From: Solanum dulcamara
Lineage: Eukaryota; Streptophyta; Magnoliopsida; Solanales; Solanaceae
DNA: 64,000 nt
Assembly (NCBI RefSeq): GCF_947179165.1
Contig: NC_077242.1
Location: 48,307,097-48,371,096, forward strand
Direction: 5' to 3'
Below are positions 8,959 through 21,603 of the stretch, in pieces (the stretch's first letter is position 1; the number at the start of each line of letters is the position of its first letter). The notes under the pieces are model-generated. The model ran no database searches and was not told where the DNA came from. It worked only from the letters and a program-made list of their open reading frames with translations. A program made the position numbers and the translations under genes.

Positions 8959-11900
8959 TGCAGTCTGTTACGATCCGATTTTGAAAACTAAATTTCAAAA
9001 TCTTTTCATAACTTGGCGAATACAATCAATTAAATTTATTTTACAAAAATATTTATTAGTTGCCACTTAATTTTTTACCAATATCTTAAGAACATGAGTA
9101 AAAGAACTTGAAAGTATTCCTCAATCATAATCATGTGGTCAATGCATCATAAAACGTCATCATAAGCTTATAAACATACCATACATATGTGAGATGTTAA
9201 TCTTAACCGACACGTAAGACCATGTGAGTTATAACATAGAATCTGATGTAACTCCCACACCGAGAAAAGAGAGACTATTTGTCAAGATAGACTCTGTATC
9301 ATATACATAACATAACATGAGCTATACGTGGATCCACTAGCTTTGCCATAAAGGCAAACCTACGGTGGCATGTAGTTTAGGAGCTAATGGTTGCTACTAG
9401 GGTTTCCTCGTGGATCCCCACCATAAAGTTCACTCGCTGCTAAGTTAATCCCAACAGAATACATAAAACATAGTCATTTGGAAAGTTAAATCAACAAATC
9501 CAAGATCATGAAAATATAGCATAAGAATAGCTCCTTGAAAACCATGATCATAACTTTAACTTGTGGATGCTTGTGATAAAACCTTTCACAATTCATGGTT
9601 TTATCCATAAAAACATACTTGAATCATCATACATAACTTTCATCAATCATACTTAAATCCTTGATCATAAATTCATGGCTTGAAACGTGAAATTCATGGC
9701 ATAATGCATGGGTCATTGAAAATCTTATTGAAAACATGTGATTTAACTCAAATCATGCATGAATTGACTATAATCCATGAATAAGAACATAATTGAGTTG
9801 ATCTATATGCAATTTGATCAAAATCCTAAGATTTGAAGAATTGAAATTGATAGAAAAGAGAGGAAAACTTTGGGATTCCATCGATGGAAAGGATCCATAA
9901 ATCAATTCTCATATATCTTGGTGAAGATCAACTTCGAATTTTGAAGAAAAACTTTGAACCATAGAACCCTAGCTTGACAAAAAAGAAGATGCCTTTGGGA
10001 GAGAATCATTGATGGCAGTGATTTTGAGAAAAAAAATAGGGAATGGAGGTAATTTGAAGAATCTAGGCAGTTATAGGCTTAGCATAATACTCCAAAAATA
10101 TCGAGGTGCATTAAATAATAGGAAAAGATCCAAACACCCTTTATTAAAATTATTGGGCTGACCCACGAACAGGTTCTACGGGTCATAGGTTGCCTGACGG
10201 ATTCGTCAATGAACCTTAACACTTGACCAAAAATCCAAAAAATCAGGACTCGTCCTACAAGTCCAACCTATGGGATCCCAAATTGACGGGTTTGTGTGAG
10301 CTTATCCATGCGGTTATGCACTATTTGAATATGAATCTGTTTTCTAAAAGATCTTGGCTTTCGTACTTTGGTGGGTCTCCGAGATCCTTTCGACGATCTA
10401 TGTTGAAGGGATATTTATCTAATCTGATCGATTGCGTAAAGCCCGTGGCAACAATAGAACTGGGGCCGTCAACTCTCTTACGGGTCATAAGGACCCCTAG
10501 TTCTGGAAATCGTTAGAACCCTGAAAATTTGAGAATCTGAACCTCAACCTGCGAGTCGATCATACGGGTTGTGCATCCCCTACAGACCTTTCTTTTTGTT
10601 CGTAGAAAAAGTTCCAAAACCGTGAAATTTCCCAACTTCCAGGACCTATCTACGACCCTTTTTTCTATGGGCCATCAACCTTCATATGGTCCATAAGACC
10701 ACTTTGTAGGTCAAGACTATACTTAGCTAAATTTCCAACTTGATCCAAGCCACCTACGATTGGCCTCCTATGGCTCGTAGGACCTCCTACGTACCGTAGG
10801 TAGGCTCGTTGGGTTTGCACCAGTGTCACGACCCAAGTCTTGGGCCTAGACGTGACATGATGAATGAGGAACCCGAAAGTACCTCAAACAAGCCTCTTAG
10901 CATTCTTTTAGCCTTTCATAGGTAATGATGATAAATAAACAAGGGAAAATCATAATAGTAAATCTTCAACTTACATATGTCCAACAATACCTCTAACTAT
11001 TAGATTTAACGGGGCTAAGACAAGTCCCTAGCTCACCCTCAATCATAATAGAAGAAATGTCATAGTAAAATATCTTAACATATCATAAGCTAGAAAGATA
11101 AAGGAGTATTGTTCCCGGAACATGGGAACTCACCAAAAGTAGTCTTCAACGAAATTTCAACTAGCCATGTGGAGGAGAACGAGGAGGAGCACTGGTCCCT
11201 ACATGGTGATATCATGTAGGCAAAAGAGTATGCGTTAGTACTTTGAATGTACTAAGTATGTAAGGATGCATGAACATTGAGTAAACATTAAAACATTTAT
11301 GTAATATGGAACATAATGTAATTCATGCATAATAAATCATATAGATATCCTTTAAAACATTCATTTTGTGGGAAAATGACCATAACCGACATTTAAGACC
11401 ATGTGAGCTATTACATGGAATCCAACATAATCCCCTACATTGGCCGGGGAGACTACTTGCCAGGTAGAACTCCGTCAACTTCATTCATTTCTTTAACTTT
11501 AACTTTAAGGGCTATTTATGGATCCATTAGCCTAAGCCTACAAGGGCTCCTATGTTGGCACATAGTTAATGAGACAAGGGGTTTCTACTAGGATTCCCTT
11601 ACCTAATCCCACCTCAATGATCGATTCGGTGCTAAGTCAATCCCACGGAATAATTTAATACTTCAAAATAACATATAGCTTGAGAATTCAAACATCATAT
11701 TCGGTAGAATAGCTCATTAAAACATTTGGTAATTCAAATATGTAAGAATTGTCCTTATTGCATAAAGAATCCATCATTCATATCATTTCATCATTTTTTT
11801 CATTTCATAAGACTCCCTTTTTGATCATAAATATTGCTTTCATAAACATTCATTTGGAGTCAAAGCTTTCAAGTCAAACTTTATTGAAAACATAGTAAAA

Positions 11901-13197
11901 CTAGGTAGGTTCAAATCACTTCAACTTGCAAATATGTATGTAAATAATTATACATAAATACTTTGAAATCCATTAATTAAAAATCATGCTTTAAACACCC
12001 ACCATGAATTTCAAGAACCTTTAAATAGATAAATAGAGCAAACCATCAATTCATACATATGAAATTATGTTGAATCAAAATAGACCAATAATCATTAGTT
12101 TAATCATGATTCATACTATTAAGTAAAAATAAGAATTACCATAAGAAAATATTGCTTGAAATCAAGAGACTTAATTGAAAGAGTTTTTGGACTACATGGG
12201 TGGAAGAACCAATGGATAAACACCCACATAACTTAGAGTAGAGCTTAAAGAAAATAAATATAATTTATCATATAATCAAAATAATTTAGACATGAGAGTG
12301 TAAGAAATACTCTCATTGAAGCATTACATACCTGGAATCTGAAGCTTTAGTCGGAACCGAAAGACTTAATGAACACTCTTGAGTCCTAGCTTTTCTCCTC
12401 ACCGGAACGTTTTGTGTACTTCCCGAAGTATATGAATCAACGGAATAGTATTTCTTCACTACTAAGAACTAAAACTATATTTGAGAATGGGTAAAGAAGT
12501 GTATAGAGAGAAGACTTGCTTGAAAAAGCTTGATGAATAAAATGAGAAAATAAGGTGGGTATTTATAGATGGGAAAGAGGGACCTAACAATAAATAAAAT
12601 AATTATAAAGAAAAATATGAAGATTTAATGGAAAATTATGATGTCATGGATGATGTTAATTGGAGGGCAATTTATGTCATGAGTGATGTCAAATGTATCT
12701 AGATCTTTCCATGGTAGGTGAAATGAGTTATCTTTGACAGAATACATCTTTTCGGAGCTGCTTTTGAACAACATAAATTCCTTATTAGGATTTAGTATCT
12801 TCATAAGAATTGTAGATATAGAAGTCTAGTTTTATGTCGTTCAAGAATCAACCAATTTGGAGCATCCTACAGGCAGATATGAATTTTCGTCTACAAACAC
12901 TCCATTTCGTCACATCACATTATCTTACAATAATTAATTTATTTGACCTACTTAACTTTTGAAACGTAAACTATGGTCTTCACTAAAGTTGTAGGTAATG
13001 ATCTTGTGGTTATTTAGAAATTTGAATCACCCAATTTGGACAATCCTATAAAAGGTTATGCCCAAAATACATAGGCTGTATCATTTTTAGGCGAGAATTG
13101 AAACATCGTATACAACGTTTTTAGGGGATGTTACAACCTGTCTTGTTTTTTGAAACTTTCCTCCTTGTTTTAACTTTCCAACTTTTGGGGTCTTACA
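8959..13197 (-). mobile_element. Gypsy-type LTR (about 1.9 kb) inserted into a gag gene
   Basis: On the minus strand it begins TGTAAGACCCC and ends GGATCGTAACA, the TG...CA form of Gypsy LTRs. Removing the solo LTR at 10824-13135 leaves about 1.92 kb. The right edge sits inside a gag frame. The tetranucleotide CTAG lies at 8955-8958 and 13198-13201. The conventional LTR start would be 8966, leaving seven unexplained bases (8959-8965), so the left boundary is uncertain. The interior shares the spaced phrases of chromovirus LTRs (accgacacgtaagaccatg), but overall it differs from the LTRs of E1 and E2. It looks like a solo LTR. Confidence 0.6.
10824..13135 (-). mobile_element. Solo LTR of the E1 chromovirus family
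   Basis: It starts tgtcacgacccaag and ends ggggatgttaca on the plus strand. It is homologous over its whole 2,312 bp to the two LTRs of E1 (23117-25416 and 29409-31701). Flanks accag (10819-10823) and acctg (13136-13140) form a target duplication with one mismatch. There is no internal sequence, so it is a solo LTR left by LTR-LTR recombination. A minus-strand TATA box (tatttata on plus, 12560-12567) matches the E1 position. Its promoter half includes a segment of roughly 35 bp missing from both E1 LTRs but present in E2. Confidence 0.9.
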
Positions 13198-13723
13198 CTA
13201 GATCTCTCCCATGCCTTATACAAGAGGAAGACTACATCACGTAGCCAAAAAGAAGCCAACTCCACAATCTCGGTGACAGAGGCATGCATCACCCTCATTA
13301 CTCTATATATATGGTCTATAAATTCTTGGGGATTCTCAGTGGAACTGGATCCCATAAATAAAAGAGTGGCTAGGTAAAGAAACTCTTGTACTTTCAAGCT
13401 TTTTGCCCGAACTCATTTAACGTCTGCTCCCGACTCTAGTTGTCGCTCATGAATAGAAACCATCCTAATCAGCAATTGAACTGCCTCCCTCATCCCTTGC
13501 TACCAGTCTCTAGTGGGGGAACAACAGGTTTTGGAGGTTTTGTGTCCTTAGCTGCCGTAGGTACTAATAGAATTGGTGAGGCTGGGGGTACTGCATCTCC
13601 TCGGGCTTCAACATGTGCAGGGGAAGCTGGTATTAGGGGTACTGGAGACTCATTATCTGCCTACAAGGGAAATCTATCCCTCTTACCGGGTGGGGAACTA
13701 ATGGTACCTTCCCCTGGATCCAT
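13198..13723 (-). pseudogene. Gypsy gag, N-terminal fragment
   Basis: Gag forms the virus-like particle of an LTR retrotransposon. From an ATG at 13723 (minus) a degraded proline-rich N-terminus leads into FMGSSSTENPQEFIDHIYRV, equivalent to the DPQNFIDEMWKIL segment of the E2 gag. Next comes a VELASFWLRDV helix ending in KAWERS at the edge of an inserted LTR. Stops and at least one frameshift lie between the N-terminus and the conserved block. It is followed (towards higher coordinates) by a primer site and 5' LTR at the expected spacing, so it belongs to that element. Confidence 0.7.
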
Positions 13724-13961
13724 ACCTATCTCTCGTTGTATCATATCTTAGGTGTAGATAGCCTGTTAGATAAGAAATACAAAGCACGATTTAGATTTCA
13801 TAGGTTCTTATAGTTTCGCTCTTATAGTACGATCTATCGATCGAAAGAAACCTAAGCATTACTAAATGCCCTGTAGCCTCTTGATTATAAGTATGGAGCA
13901 CAACACACCCATAAGAAACACTTTATTAGACACGACTTGTAGACTCTCTAGGATACGACTT

Positions 13962-13973
13962 GCTCTAATACCA
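13962..13973 (-). other. Decayed primer binding site (initiator Met tRNA)
   Basis: Plus-strand gctctaatacca is one base from the ggctctgatacca form seen at the E1 primer site. It lies four bases outside the LTR edge at 13978. Confidence 0.7.
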
Positions 13974-15330
13974 AGTTTGTCATGCCCTAAACTAGGGGAG
14001 CCACGACTGGCACTCGATACCATATTCAATCAAGTTATCCACTAAAATATAGTAGCTAACTAAACTAGGGGGCCCTAAAGATCGATCAGCACAACATTTG
14101 AAATACTAAGCCTGGACCGTTAAGGTCATGACCTGAATAACAATTAGTCATAGAAACAAAGGTAGACAAATCAAAATAATAAACTACTAGCTAGCCGACG
14201 AGGCCACAACTGAAGACATACGTACATACACACATATATATACATGCCAAGCCTATGGGCTGAAGATTGAAAGCTGAAGAAAGAAAACCAGAATACTATG
14301 TCTATAATTGCCTCTAAAAGTGTCATAAGCACTGTTGGGGAATACCTCAAACTGTACAACAAAAATAAACATCCTCTGATAGCCCTAGGAAAGATAGAGC
14401 TTACCAACTCACAACTGAACCCCCAAATCCTACTGGAGGGGTCGATCAGAACCCATGCCTAGACCTTCTCACACGAAATAAAGAAAAGCAGCATCTCCAA
14501 GCAACAAAACGTCAGTACAAATAAAAATGCATTAGTATGTAAAGCAGAAACTAAAATCATAAATATCTACTGTAAAAGGGTTAATAGAGATACCACCAGA
14601 AACTGAAACTAAAATAACATCCCTGGATGACATCTGACATCCTAGTAATCAAATATGTATGGTATACTCGTGTAATTGTATGTCATGAATACACATATAT
14701 ATAGATGCAAATACCTAACGTACCCAATCAAATGCTAGCAATGATGGTCTCTTCCGGTAGCTAACCAACATCATATTTGCCAACATGTGGCCATCTGTAC
14801 AATATATATAGTCTTCTATGAAAATAGGCCCTCCTCCCTCTGATTATAGCTTGGATTTCATGCTTAACATGCCATGTATGATATGAATTTTGAATGCACT
14901 TAGTAGGAAATAACAAGAACTTAGCCAATCTTGACTTATTGGTACTCCTATTCTCATAATCTCATAATCACCTCCGTATAACATGCAAATGCCTCGTGTA
15001 ACCTCATATGTTTTTTGAATAAGCTCGAAAACTTAACTCAACTTTTAGAAAGATAACTTAACCCTGAATATGTTCATAAAAAGTTTAAGGTGCTTCACTT
15101 AGTTCCTATACCTGATTCCTTGATAATTTGTAAAAGAAAGCATTTCAAAAACCAAGTGTTTTAGTAGTTTAAACATACAAATTACATTTGAGAATCTTGG
15201 AAATCGATGTGTCACTTTAAAATTTTTCAAAATACATTTTGGAGAGAAAGGGGGGACTGATTGTAAATACTAAATATTTTTTATAATCTTTTTAAGTTAC
15301 ACCACTCAAAGAAGAATAGAAATTCGTACA

Positions 15331-18218
15331 TGTCACACCCCAAACTCAAGGGGCGCAACTAGCACCTAATGTCAAAACTTATGACAAAGCCGACCCAGCT
15401 AACTATTTACCAGCGGTGCATAACAGCCACACACAATCAAGAAAACAAACAAGTATATCCCAGCTTAAAAATCAGCCCTCGAACAGCAAGGCCCCTGTGG
15501 GGAGCACTAGAAAGAGACCAGCTACACCCAAAAGTTCATATAATGCAATAAGCAGGTAGCACGTAATCATGTTCGGCTGTCAAGGCCGACATAATATCTA
15601 GGAAAGCATAAAAGTTATGCGGGCCATCGAGACCACCATGATCTCTATACAGAAATTGAAAAGATGTATATATAATTTAAACTAGGCTAGTTAGCCGCTA
15701 AACTGCCAATAAAACAACAAAAAGCCCAATTGGCTAACAAGCTATAACTACCAAACACACAAGGCCAAAATGGCCACCATCATAGAGATGCAACCCAGCT
15801 GACTAGTCTACAAGCCTTTATGAAAATACAATACTTGGTGGGACAGGGCCCCAACCTACCCAAAAACTATAAATAGAAAAAAGCAAACCTCTGAGGCTCC
15901 AGCAACCCCTAAAATAAAACAGGTCAACTAACCTTCTGATGCTTGACTATGCTTCTCGACAGGTCTATCTGATCGTCGCTCAGGACCTGTAGGCATGAAT
16001 GTAGTACCCCAAGGAAATAGGGCATCAGTACGAGGTAATGTACTGAGTATGTAAGGCAACTGAAAGATGAAACTGAAGTATAGGTACTAAAAGAAAAGGG
16101 CAGGGGTGAAACACAAGTACAATACCTTATCTCCAAAGTAACAAGGCAATATAAACACATAAAAAGCAATAACTTGACCTAGTCCCCATAAGTCCGACAG
16201 CTATAAACAACACACAATTTGTATAAGTACTAACGAGCGCAAACAATTGCTAAATACCCATATTTTCCCCCTTACTTGTATCACAATGCTAATATGATCT
16301 GAACTGTCTGAATGTAAATGTGTTATGTATCACTATAAATTTGAAGCTCCGTGGTGAAATACAAATATGTTGATCCGTAAGTACAGTCTACCCATCTTGT
16401 AGGTACGGTTTACTCGACCCATAGGCTCAATCTACTCGGCCTGTAGGCTCGGTCTCTTCGGCCCGCATGCTCGATTTATCGGGCACATAGGCTTGGTCTA
16501 CATGGCCTGTAGGCTCTGTCTACCCAACTCGTAGGCTCGATAAAATAATCAATCTGTATGATCAAGAACCCTGCATTGCCTGTGTCTATTAAGGCCAAAA
16601 CAAGTTCATAGGCGACATCTAAACGATAAAACATCGCAACAATAACAAGTAATCATAATTGATCAAAACAAAATCATAATCTGCTTTTCTAGGCCACTAG
16701 GCAAGGGTAGAGTGTTAATGATAGACATTATATCATGTAGTGGTAGCCAACTCAATAGGACAAGGCTGCATGTCAAATAATGACAATATACCGATCATAA
16801 CAAGCTTAGGCCTTTAGGATCATGCCGGAATAAAAATAATAGCCTTAACATACCTTTCCATTGAATCCCCAAAGGTGCCTCTAGGAAACTTGGCAAACCA
16901 AAAGTAATGCAATAATGCGAGAATTAACCATGCTGCAAAAATGAGCCATAACCAATCGATAAGGCTTTAAGGTTGTCATCATGAACAACCAACTTTTAAC
17001 TCAGCAAACTAAATCACAATCTCAAAATAACCAACAACTAATAACAACAACCCGAGTCTATCAACTTCTTACAAGAGCGATAAGCTCCCGAGGATATATA
17101 ACAAGATGCACTTTACGCCATTCCATTGATAACCTCCATACGCAACACCAAAAAGTGTGGCATCGATCCCCCATACCTCCTTAACTTTATTACCATCAAT
17201 ACACATATCAAAATAGATCACAACAACACAAAAACTAGGCTTCCCTGAGCCATGACACTCAACCGTCGTTTCGTGGCTTAAAAATTGACAAAACGATCAA
17301 AAATGTAAAAAAAAAGAGGGAGGTGATTGAAGGAAACTTACCTTAACAAAAAATATTCTATTTTTCAAGCAAGAAAATCTGCCTCAAGGGTCCAACACCA
17401 TCCCAACTCTGCAACTTTAAAAAAATACACCAAAATAAGCCTAGGTCGTAGGAATCGATTTCCAACTTTAAGCCATGAGATTCTAAGCAAAGTAGGTGTA
17501 GAACCTTACCTCAAAGTAGCTCAACCATAACTTAACAACCAGCTTACACACGAAATTACTTCAACCACAATGAAAAAATATAAGAAATAGCACAAAATGA
17601 AGCTTGTGACGAGGAGAACATTTCTCTGAACTTGAGCCAAGAAGAATCAAGCTAAAACATGGTGTTTTCTTACCTCAAAGGTCTTGTAGAACACTTCAAT
17701 GGCTAATTGACGTTTTCACTTTGAGAAAATGTAAAAATGACCCCTTTTGAAGTCAAAAAACACCTTTTAAAATTGTCCAAACCAGACCCTGATCCGTTAC
17801 CCAGTTTGCCCGGACAGGCTGCAGTAAAATGGTCATAACTTTTTACTCCAATGTGGAATTGATGAGCTATTTTGTGAATAGAAAACTAGACTTGTAGGCC
17901 TTCAATTTGATATGTAAAGGTCCCCCTAACTCAATTTATATATATTGGTAGATATGCTCCTCCCAACTCACCACATAAATAACATCATATAAAAACTTTC
18001 TTTCAATAGTCACTTAAGATTTTTGTTTCAAGGCACCCCTTGGCCTCTAACTTCCATCAAAGAATTTCAATTGACATTATAAAGTTATTACTTCGTATAA
18101 CCGTCAAATTTTCATTATTCTCCAAACATCTCAATGACGGTTGACACAAATTACGAAAATTTGGCTTGTCAAAAATAAGCTTGGTATTTCAAATGTTACA
18201 AACTTATGGGGAGTTACA
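15331..18218. mobile_element. Solo LTR, 2,888 bp, TSD GTACA
   Basis: It starts tgtcacaccccaaactcaag and ends tggggagttaca. Perfect 5-bp duplications gtaca lie at 15326-15330 and 18219-18223. It has no coding frame and no internal domain; the short frames inside are noise. A run of diverged phrases (taggctcggtctac-like, about 16380-16550) forms a short internal tandem repeat. The family differs from the E1 and E2 LTRs. Confidence 0.88.
16385..16540. repeat. Degenerate 30-bp tandem repeat inside the solo LTR
   Basis: About six diverged units of the form gtaggctcggtctactcggcc succeed each other at roughly 25-30 bp, seen as cgtaggctc, cataggctc, tgtaggctc and similar. Confidence 0.6.
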
Positions 18219-19351
18219 GTACATATGCACATATAGTTAAGGAAGCCGACAAAATGACATATAGATGTAGAATACTCTATTTAACCAAACGAGTGGAATA
18301 TCAACATAATGTCATCATTAAAATATTTCAGCTGTGATCCCAATGCCTTTAAAAAAGGCCTTTCTAGCAATAGAATATTAAAATATTGCATTTGATGTTT
18401 TAGGAATTTCTCAGGATTCGTGCAAAAAGGAAGGACAGAGCTTAGTCTTAACATACCTCTCCAACAAATGTCCGATGCCCGTAGTTCCTTCAAGAAAGTT
18501 GCTCCCTACATTCTAAGCTTCACAAACACTATATATACGCAACTTATAGTCATCTATAAACAATTTATAATTGAGCTTAAATTGACAGATTTTCCATATG
18601 ATCCTAACTTGATGAAATGTCCGAAGAACTTCAAATAAATGATCATAAAAGAGTCATGAGGTGATTACCTTGGTAAACCAAGTGTAAATCTTGAAGAACT
18701 AGGAAGAACAACAAAGTTCTATCTTCTAAAACTAGTTCCAAACGCAGCTAGTAGAAGAGAAAAACGATTGCCAAGCATAGAGATCGCATTCTAGGCACGA
18801 GGGCGAACTTTAATGATAGAAATCACTAAAAATGCACCTTAATCACTCAAGAATCCATTGGAACCCTCTCTTAAGCGTCTTTTCTGTTTAGGAACTGAAA
18901 TAATTGTGACTTAAAACATTGAATTGGTGACTTATACCATCTTTTTACCTGACCCAACCCGGTTCGCGGCCCGGTTTCAGCCCAAACAGTCCGCGGTAAA
19001 ACAGGCATAACTCCTTACTTCGATGTCGGTTTGATGTGAGGTTTTTTTGGTTGTAAACTACACTCGTAGACCTTCGATCTAGTAGGTCGTGGCCCCTATA
19101 ACTTGTTATATATTTGGATAAACAATCTAAGACATTTGACCCGAAGTTCAGAAAAATTTATTAGAGAAACTTACGACAATTTTTGACGACCTTTATTTCG
19201 CAACTTGCTTGACTTCAAAACTTAACATATGAATGTTGTGATCTTATAATACCTCATCAGACATTATTGTTTGCATAATAGACACTTTTAGTCTTATCCC
19301 AAAATTATGGGTTAATTTAAACCTTTCGAGCGGGTGGGATGCTACACGAGC

Positions 19352-20427
19352 CATTTCTTTAACCCTAAACCTTTTTTTAAGGGATTCCTTTGACCTAAAA
19401 CTTTAGTTTAGTTCCTTGATATTACCACCCATTTACAGTCTTATTCTCACGGTGTGCTATACCAAATCATTTACACCTTATATAACCACACCACGCTATA
19501 TATATTAGGTAAGGGTAGAGAGAAAAAAATATGGGGTCTCACAAGAATTTGTACACGTTTAATATTTGTTTCATATTTATTTCAGTAAATTGATTTTTCT
19601 TTTTTTTCTCTATTTAAATTCTCAAAAAGTTCTTCGCCTAACCTATTCATTGTTGTCGTACTCTTTTTTTTTCCTTTAAATTTATGACATGACATATTTT
19701 GTTTAATTAAAACTCGAATATAACAATTGAGATTATAGCAACACACGAACGCAACTATTTAAATTTATTTTCTTGAAATATTGTTCATCCATCCTATCTT
19801 CTTAATGAAGATGGTAATTTCATGTAATCTTTAAATTACACCAAAAAATTTAATGATACATAAATGTAATAATAAAGTTAATTTAAAAAACGTAATCAAA
19901 TAATGTTATCAATTACTTAATAATCTTAATTGATAAGAATAAAAAAATTATAAAATGGTCAACTGGTCTAACATTTAATACATAGCAAATAGTTCTAAAC
20001 CAAGTCTCTAAAAATTAATAACTCGTCGTTAAAATTACTATGCTCGAAATTTGCTCACAAGTACGTGATAAATTTTATAGCAACTTTTAATGTTCTTATG
20101 TTAAGTTTTGACGTAAGTTTTTAAAAAATTAAATTTGCAGGATTTTTGAGTGTTGATTTCGAGTAAGTATTAGCAAAGTTTTTTCTTTTTTGAAATTTCA
20201 TTTATTCAACTAAACTTTCCCTCTTAATTGTGTGACCACTTTTACAAGGTAATAATGATACTATGAAACTTTGTTTTGGCAAGGCGAATAATGAAATTAT
20301 GAAGTCTATTTAAATCGGACAACAACGAAAATGTTGATAGCATTTTGTGGAAATAATTTTTAACTAATCTATACATAATTTGAATTAAAAGTATTAAATT
20401 GAGGATTCGAAAAGATGGTACACCCAG
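19352..20427. other. AT-rich intergenic sequence
   Basis: I see no gene, LTR boundary or tandem array here. Confidence 0.5.
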
Positions 20428-20545
20428 TCTACAGTAACATACTCAATGAAATATTAAATGGGGTTTGGAGAGGGTAGAACGTACGTAACTCCTACCTCGT
20501 GAAGGCAGAGATATTATTTCTGCAGGACCTTCTATACGAGTACAA
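20428..20545 (-). mobile_element. Solanaceae SINE, 3' fragment
   Basis: The stretch agtaacatactcaatgaaat, then ggggtttggagagggtag, acgtacgtaactcctacctc and gaaggcagagatattatttc follows the 3' body of the tRNA-derived SINEs widespread in Solanaceae, diverged throughout. The tRNA-related head with its polymerase III boxes is not recognisable, so this is a 5'-truncated or old copy in minus orientation. Confidence 0.6.
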
Positions 20546-21208
20546 TAAATCAAAGTAGGTATGAAATGGGAAAATAATAGTGAAGAAAACATAGCAACTA
20601 ATAGAAAAATAATAACAACAACCAAATAGTGCACTAATTGAAACACCAACAACAGATGAGGATAAAAATCAAAACCAAGATAACACTCCACTACATACTA
20701 ATCTAATTCTAACTTAATCCAAGACTTTTACACCCTCCTATCTATGTGTAGACAATAAATTCACGTCGAGAAAATAATAATTAGGAACGAAAAATATCGC
20801 AACCATCGTAGTATTTGATTTCAAAATATGAGTGTTACAATCTCTATAGATCCTCTGATTCCTCTTTTCATATTCAAATTCAAGGGCTTGTAAGCCTAAT
20901 CTTGAATCTTGTGGAACTTGATGGATTTGATCTTGACTTGTACTTGAATTTAAGGGTTTTTGAGCTTTTCTAGAATCTTGTTGTCTTGATCTTGATTTGT
21001 TCTTGAACTTGATCTTGGTTTGTATTTGAATTCAAAGACTTCTGAGCTTGTTCTTGAATCTGTTAGTCTAGATCTTTAGTTGTTCTTGAACTTGAATGCT
21101 TGAGTTCTTGAACTTGTAGCTTGTACAAAAATCTGCGGCGTTAAATCCACAAGCTCTCTCTGGCTTCTTGTTAGAATTCTAGTATGATTTCTGAATTATG
21201 AGGACCCC

Positions 21209-21216
21209 TATTTATA
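21209..21216 (-). promoter_or_regulatory. TATA box of an LTR-like promoter
   Basis: On the minus strand the sequence is CTATAAATAGGGGTCC, a strong plant TATA context. It sits about 45 bp downstream of the first CCAAT unit. Confidence 0.5.
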
Positions 21217-21244
21217 GTTGTAGAATGGAGGAGTTATGATGAGA

Positions 21245-21335
21245 ACATGCTTCCTTTTGGCCAATCAGATTTAAGTGACTTGACAGAGGAGTAGTGATAA
21301 GAACATGGTTGCTTCGACCAATCAGATTTAAGTGG
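21245..21335 (-). promoter_or_regulatory. Two direct repeats with CCAAT boxes upstream of the TATA box
   Basis: The word ccaatcagatttaagtg occurs at 21261-21277 and 21318-21334, 57 bp apart, each preceded by a diverged aacatg-ttgcttc segment. Duplicated upstream units are a common enhancer arrangement in plant retrotransposon LTRs. Confidence 0.5.
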
Positions 21336-21603
21336 CATGATCCTATTGACTTTTTTGTTTGACTTGACATGACACGTCACTTGACATGTGACATCAAAAT
21401 TGGCCTCTAGGATGAGGATGTTATTGGGCTTAGCAACATGGGCTCATCTATTGTAGCACAAATAAATGGATTTTCAATTAAATCCATATTTATTGACTTA
21501 AATAATTAAGGAAAAACTAAGCTCATGCCCCATAAAAGCAGGATAATTACAAACAAATATCCCTTTACAATTCATACCCCCAAGGCATAAGATTCGCGAG
21601 CAA

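Larger units (their letters stand above)
13978..19346 (-). repeat. 5' LTR of a degraded Gypsy element, split by a solo LTR
   Basis: The LTR starts tgtcatgccctaaac beside the primer site and ends gggtgggatgctaca. Subtracting the nested solo LTR (15331-18218) and its duplicated 5 bp gives about 2.48 kb. Orientation is minus, since primer site and gag lie to the left. No matching 3' LTR or pol gene is in the window, so the element is truncated at its 3' side. The right target duplication would be cgagc (19347-19351); its partner is lost. Confidence 0.75.
20747..21520 (-). mobile_element. Probable LTR (Copia-like) promoter half
   Basis: The plus-strand start tgtagacaataaattc is a possible inverted LTR end. 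The minus strand carries a TATA box (plus tatttata 21209-21216) with an upstream duplicated CCAAT unit and a downstream transcribed-leader-like tract of repeated cttgaacttgatcttg words. This layout resembles the compact U3-R-U5 of plant Copia LTRs. No partner LTR, primer site or coding region is in the window, and the right end is not defined. Confidence 0.4.

Noticed and set aside
8863..8960. Plus-strand open stretch REKAPRLHLSRELAYL as a host exon
   Set aside because: Only about 26 codons before a stop. The minus strand gives a better account as a continuation of gag beyond the inserted LTR, though this is also weak.
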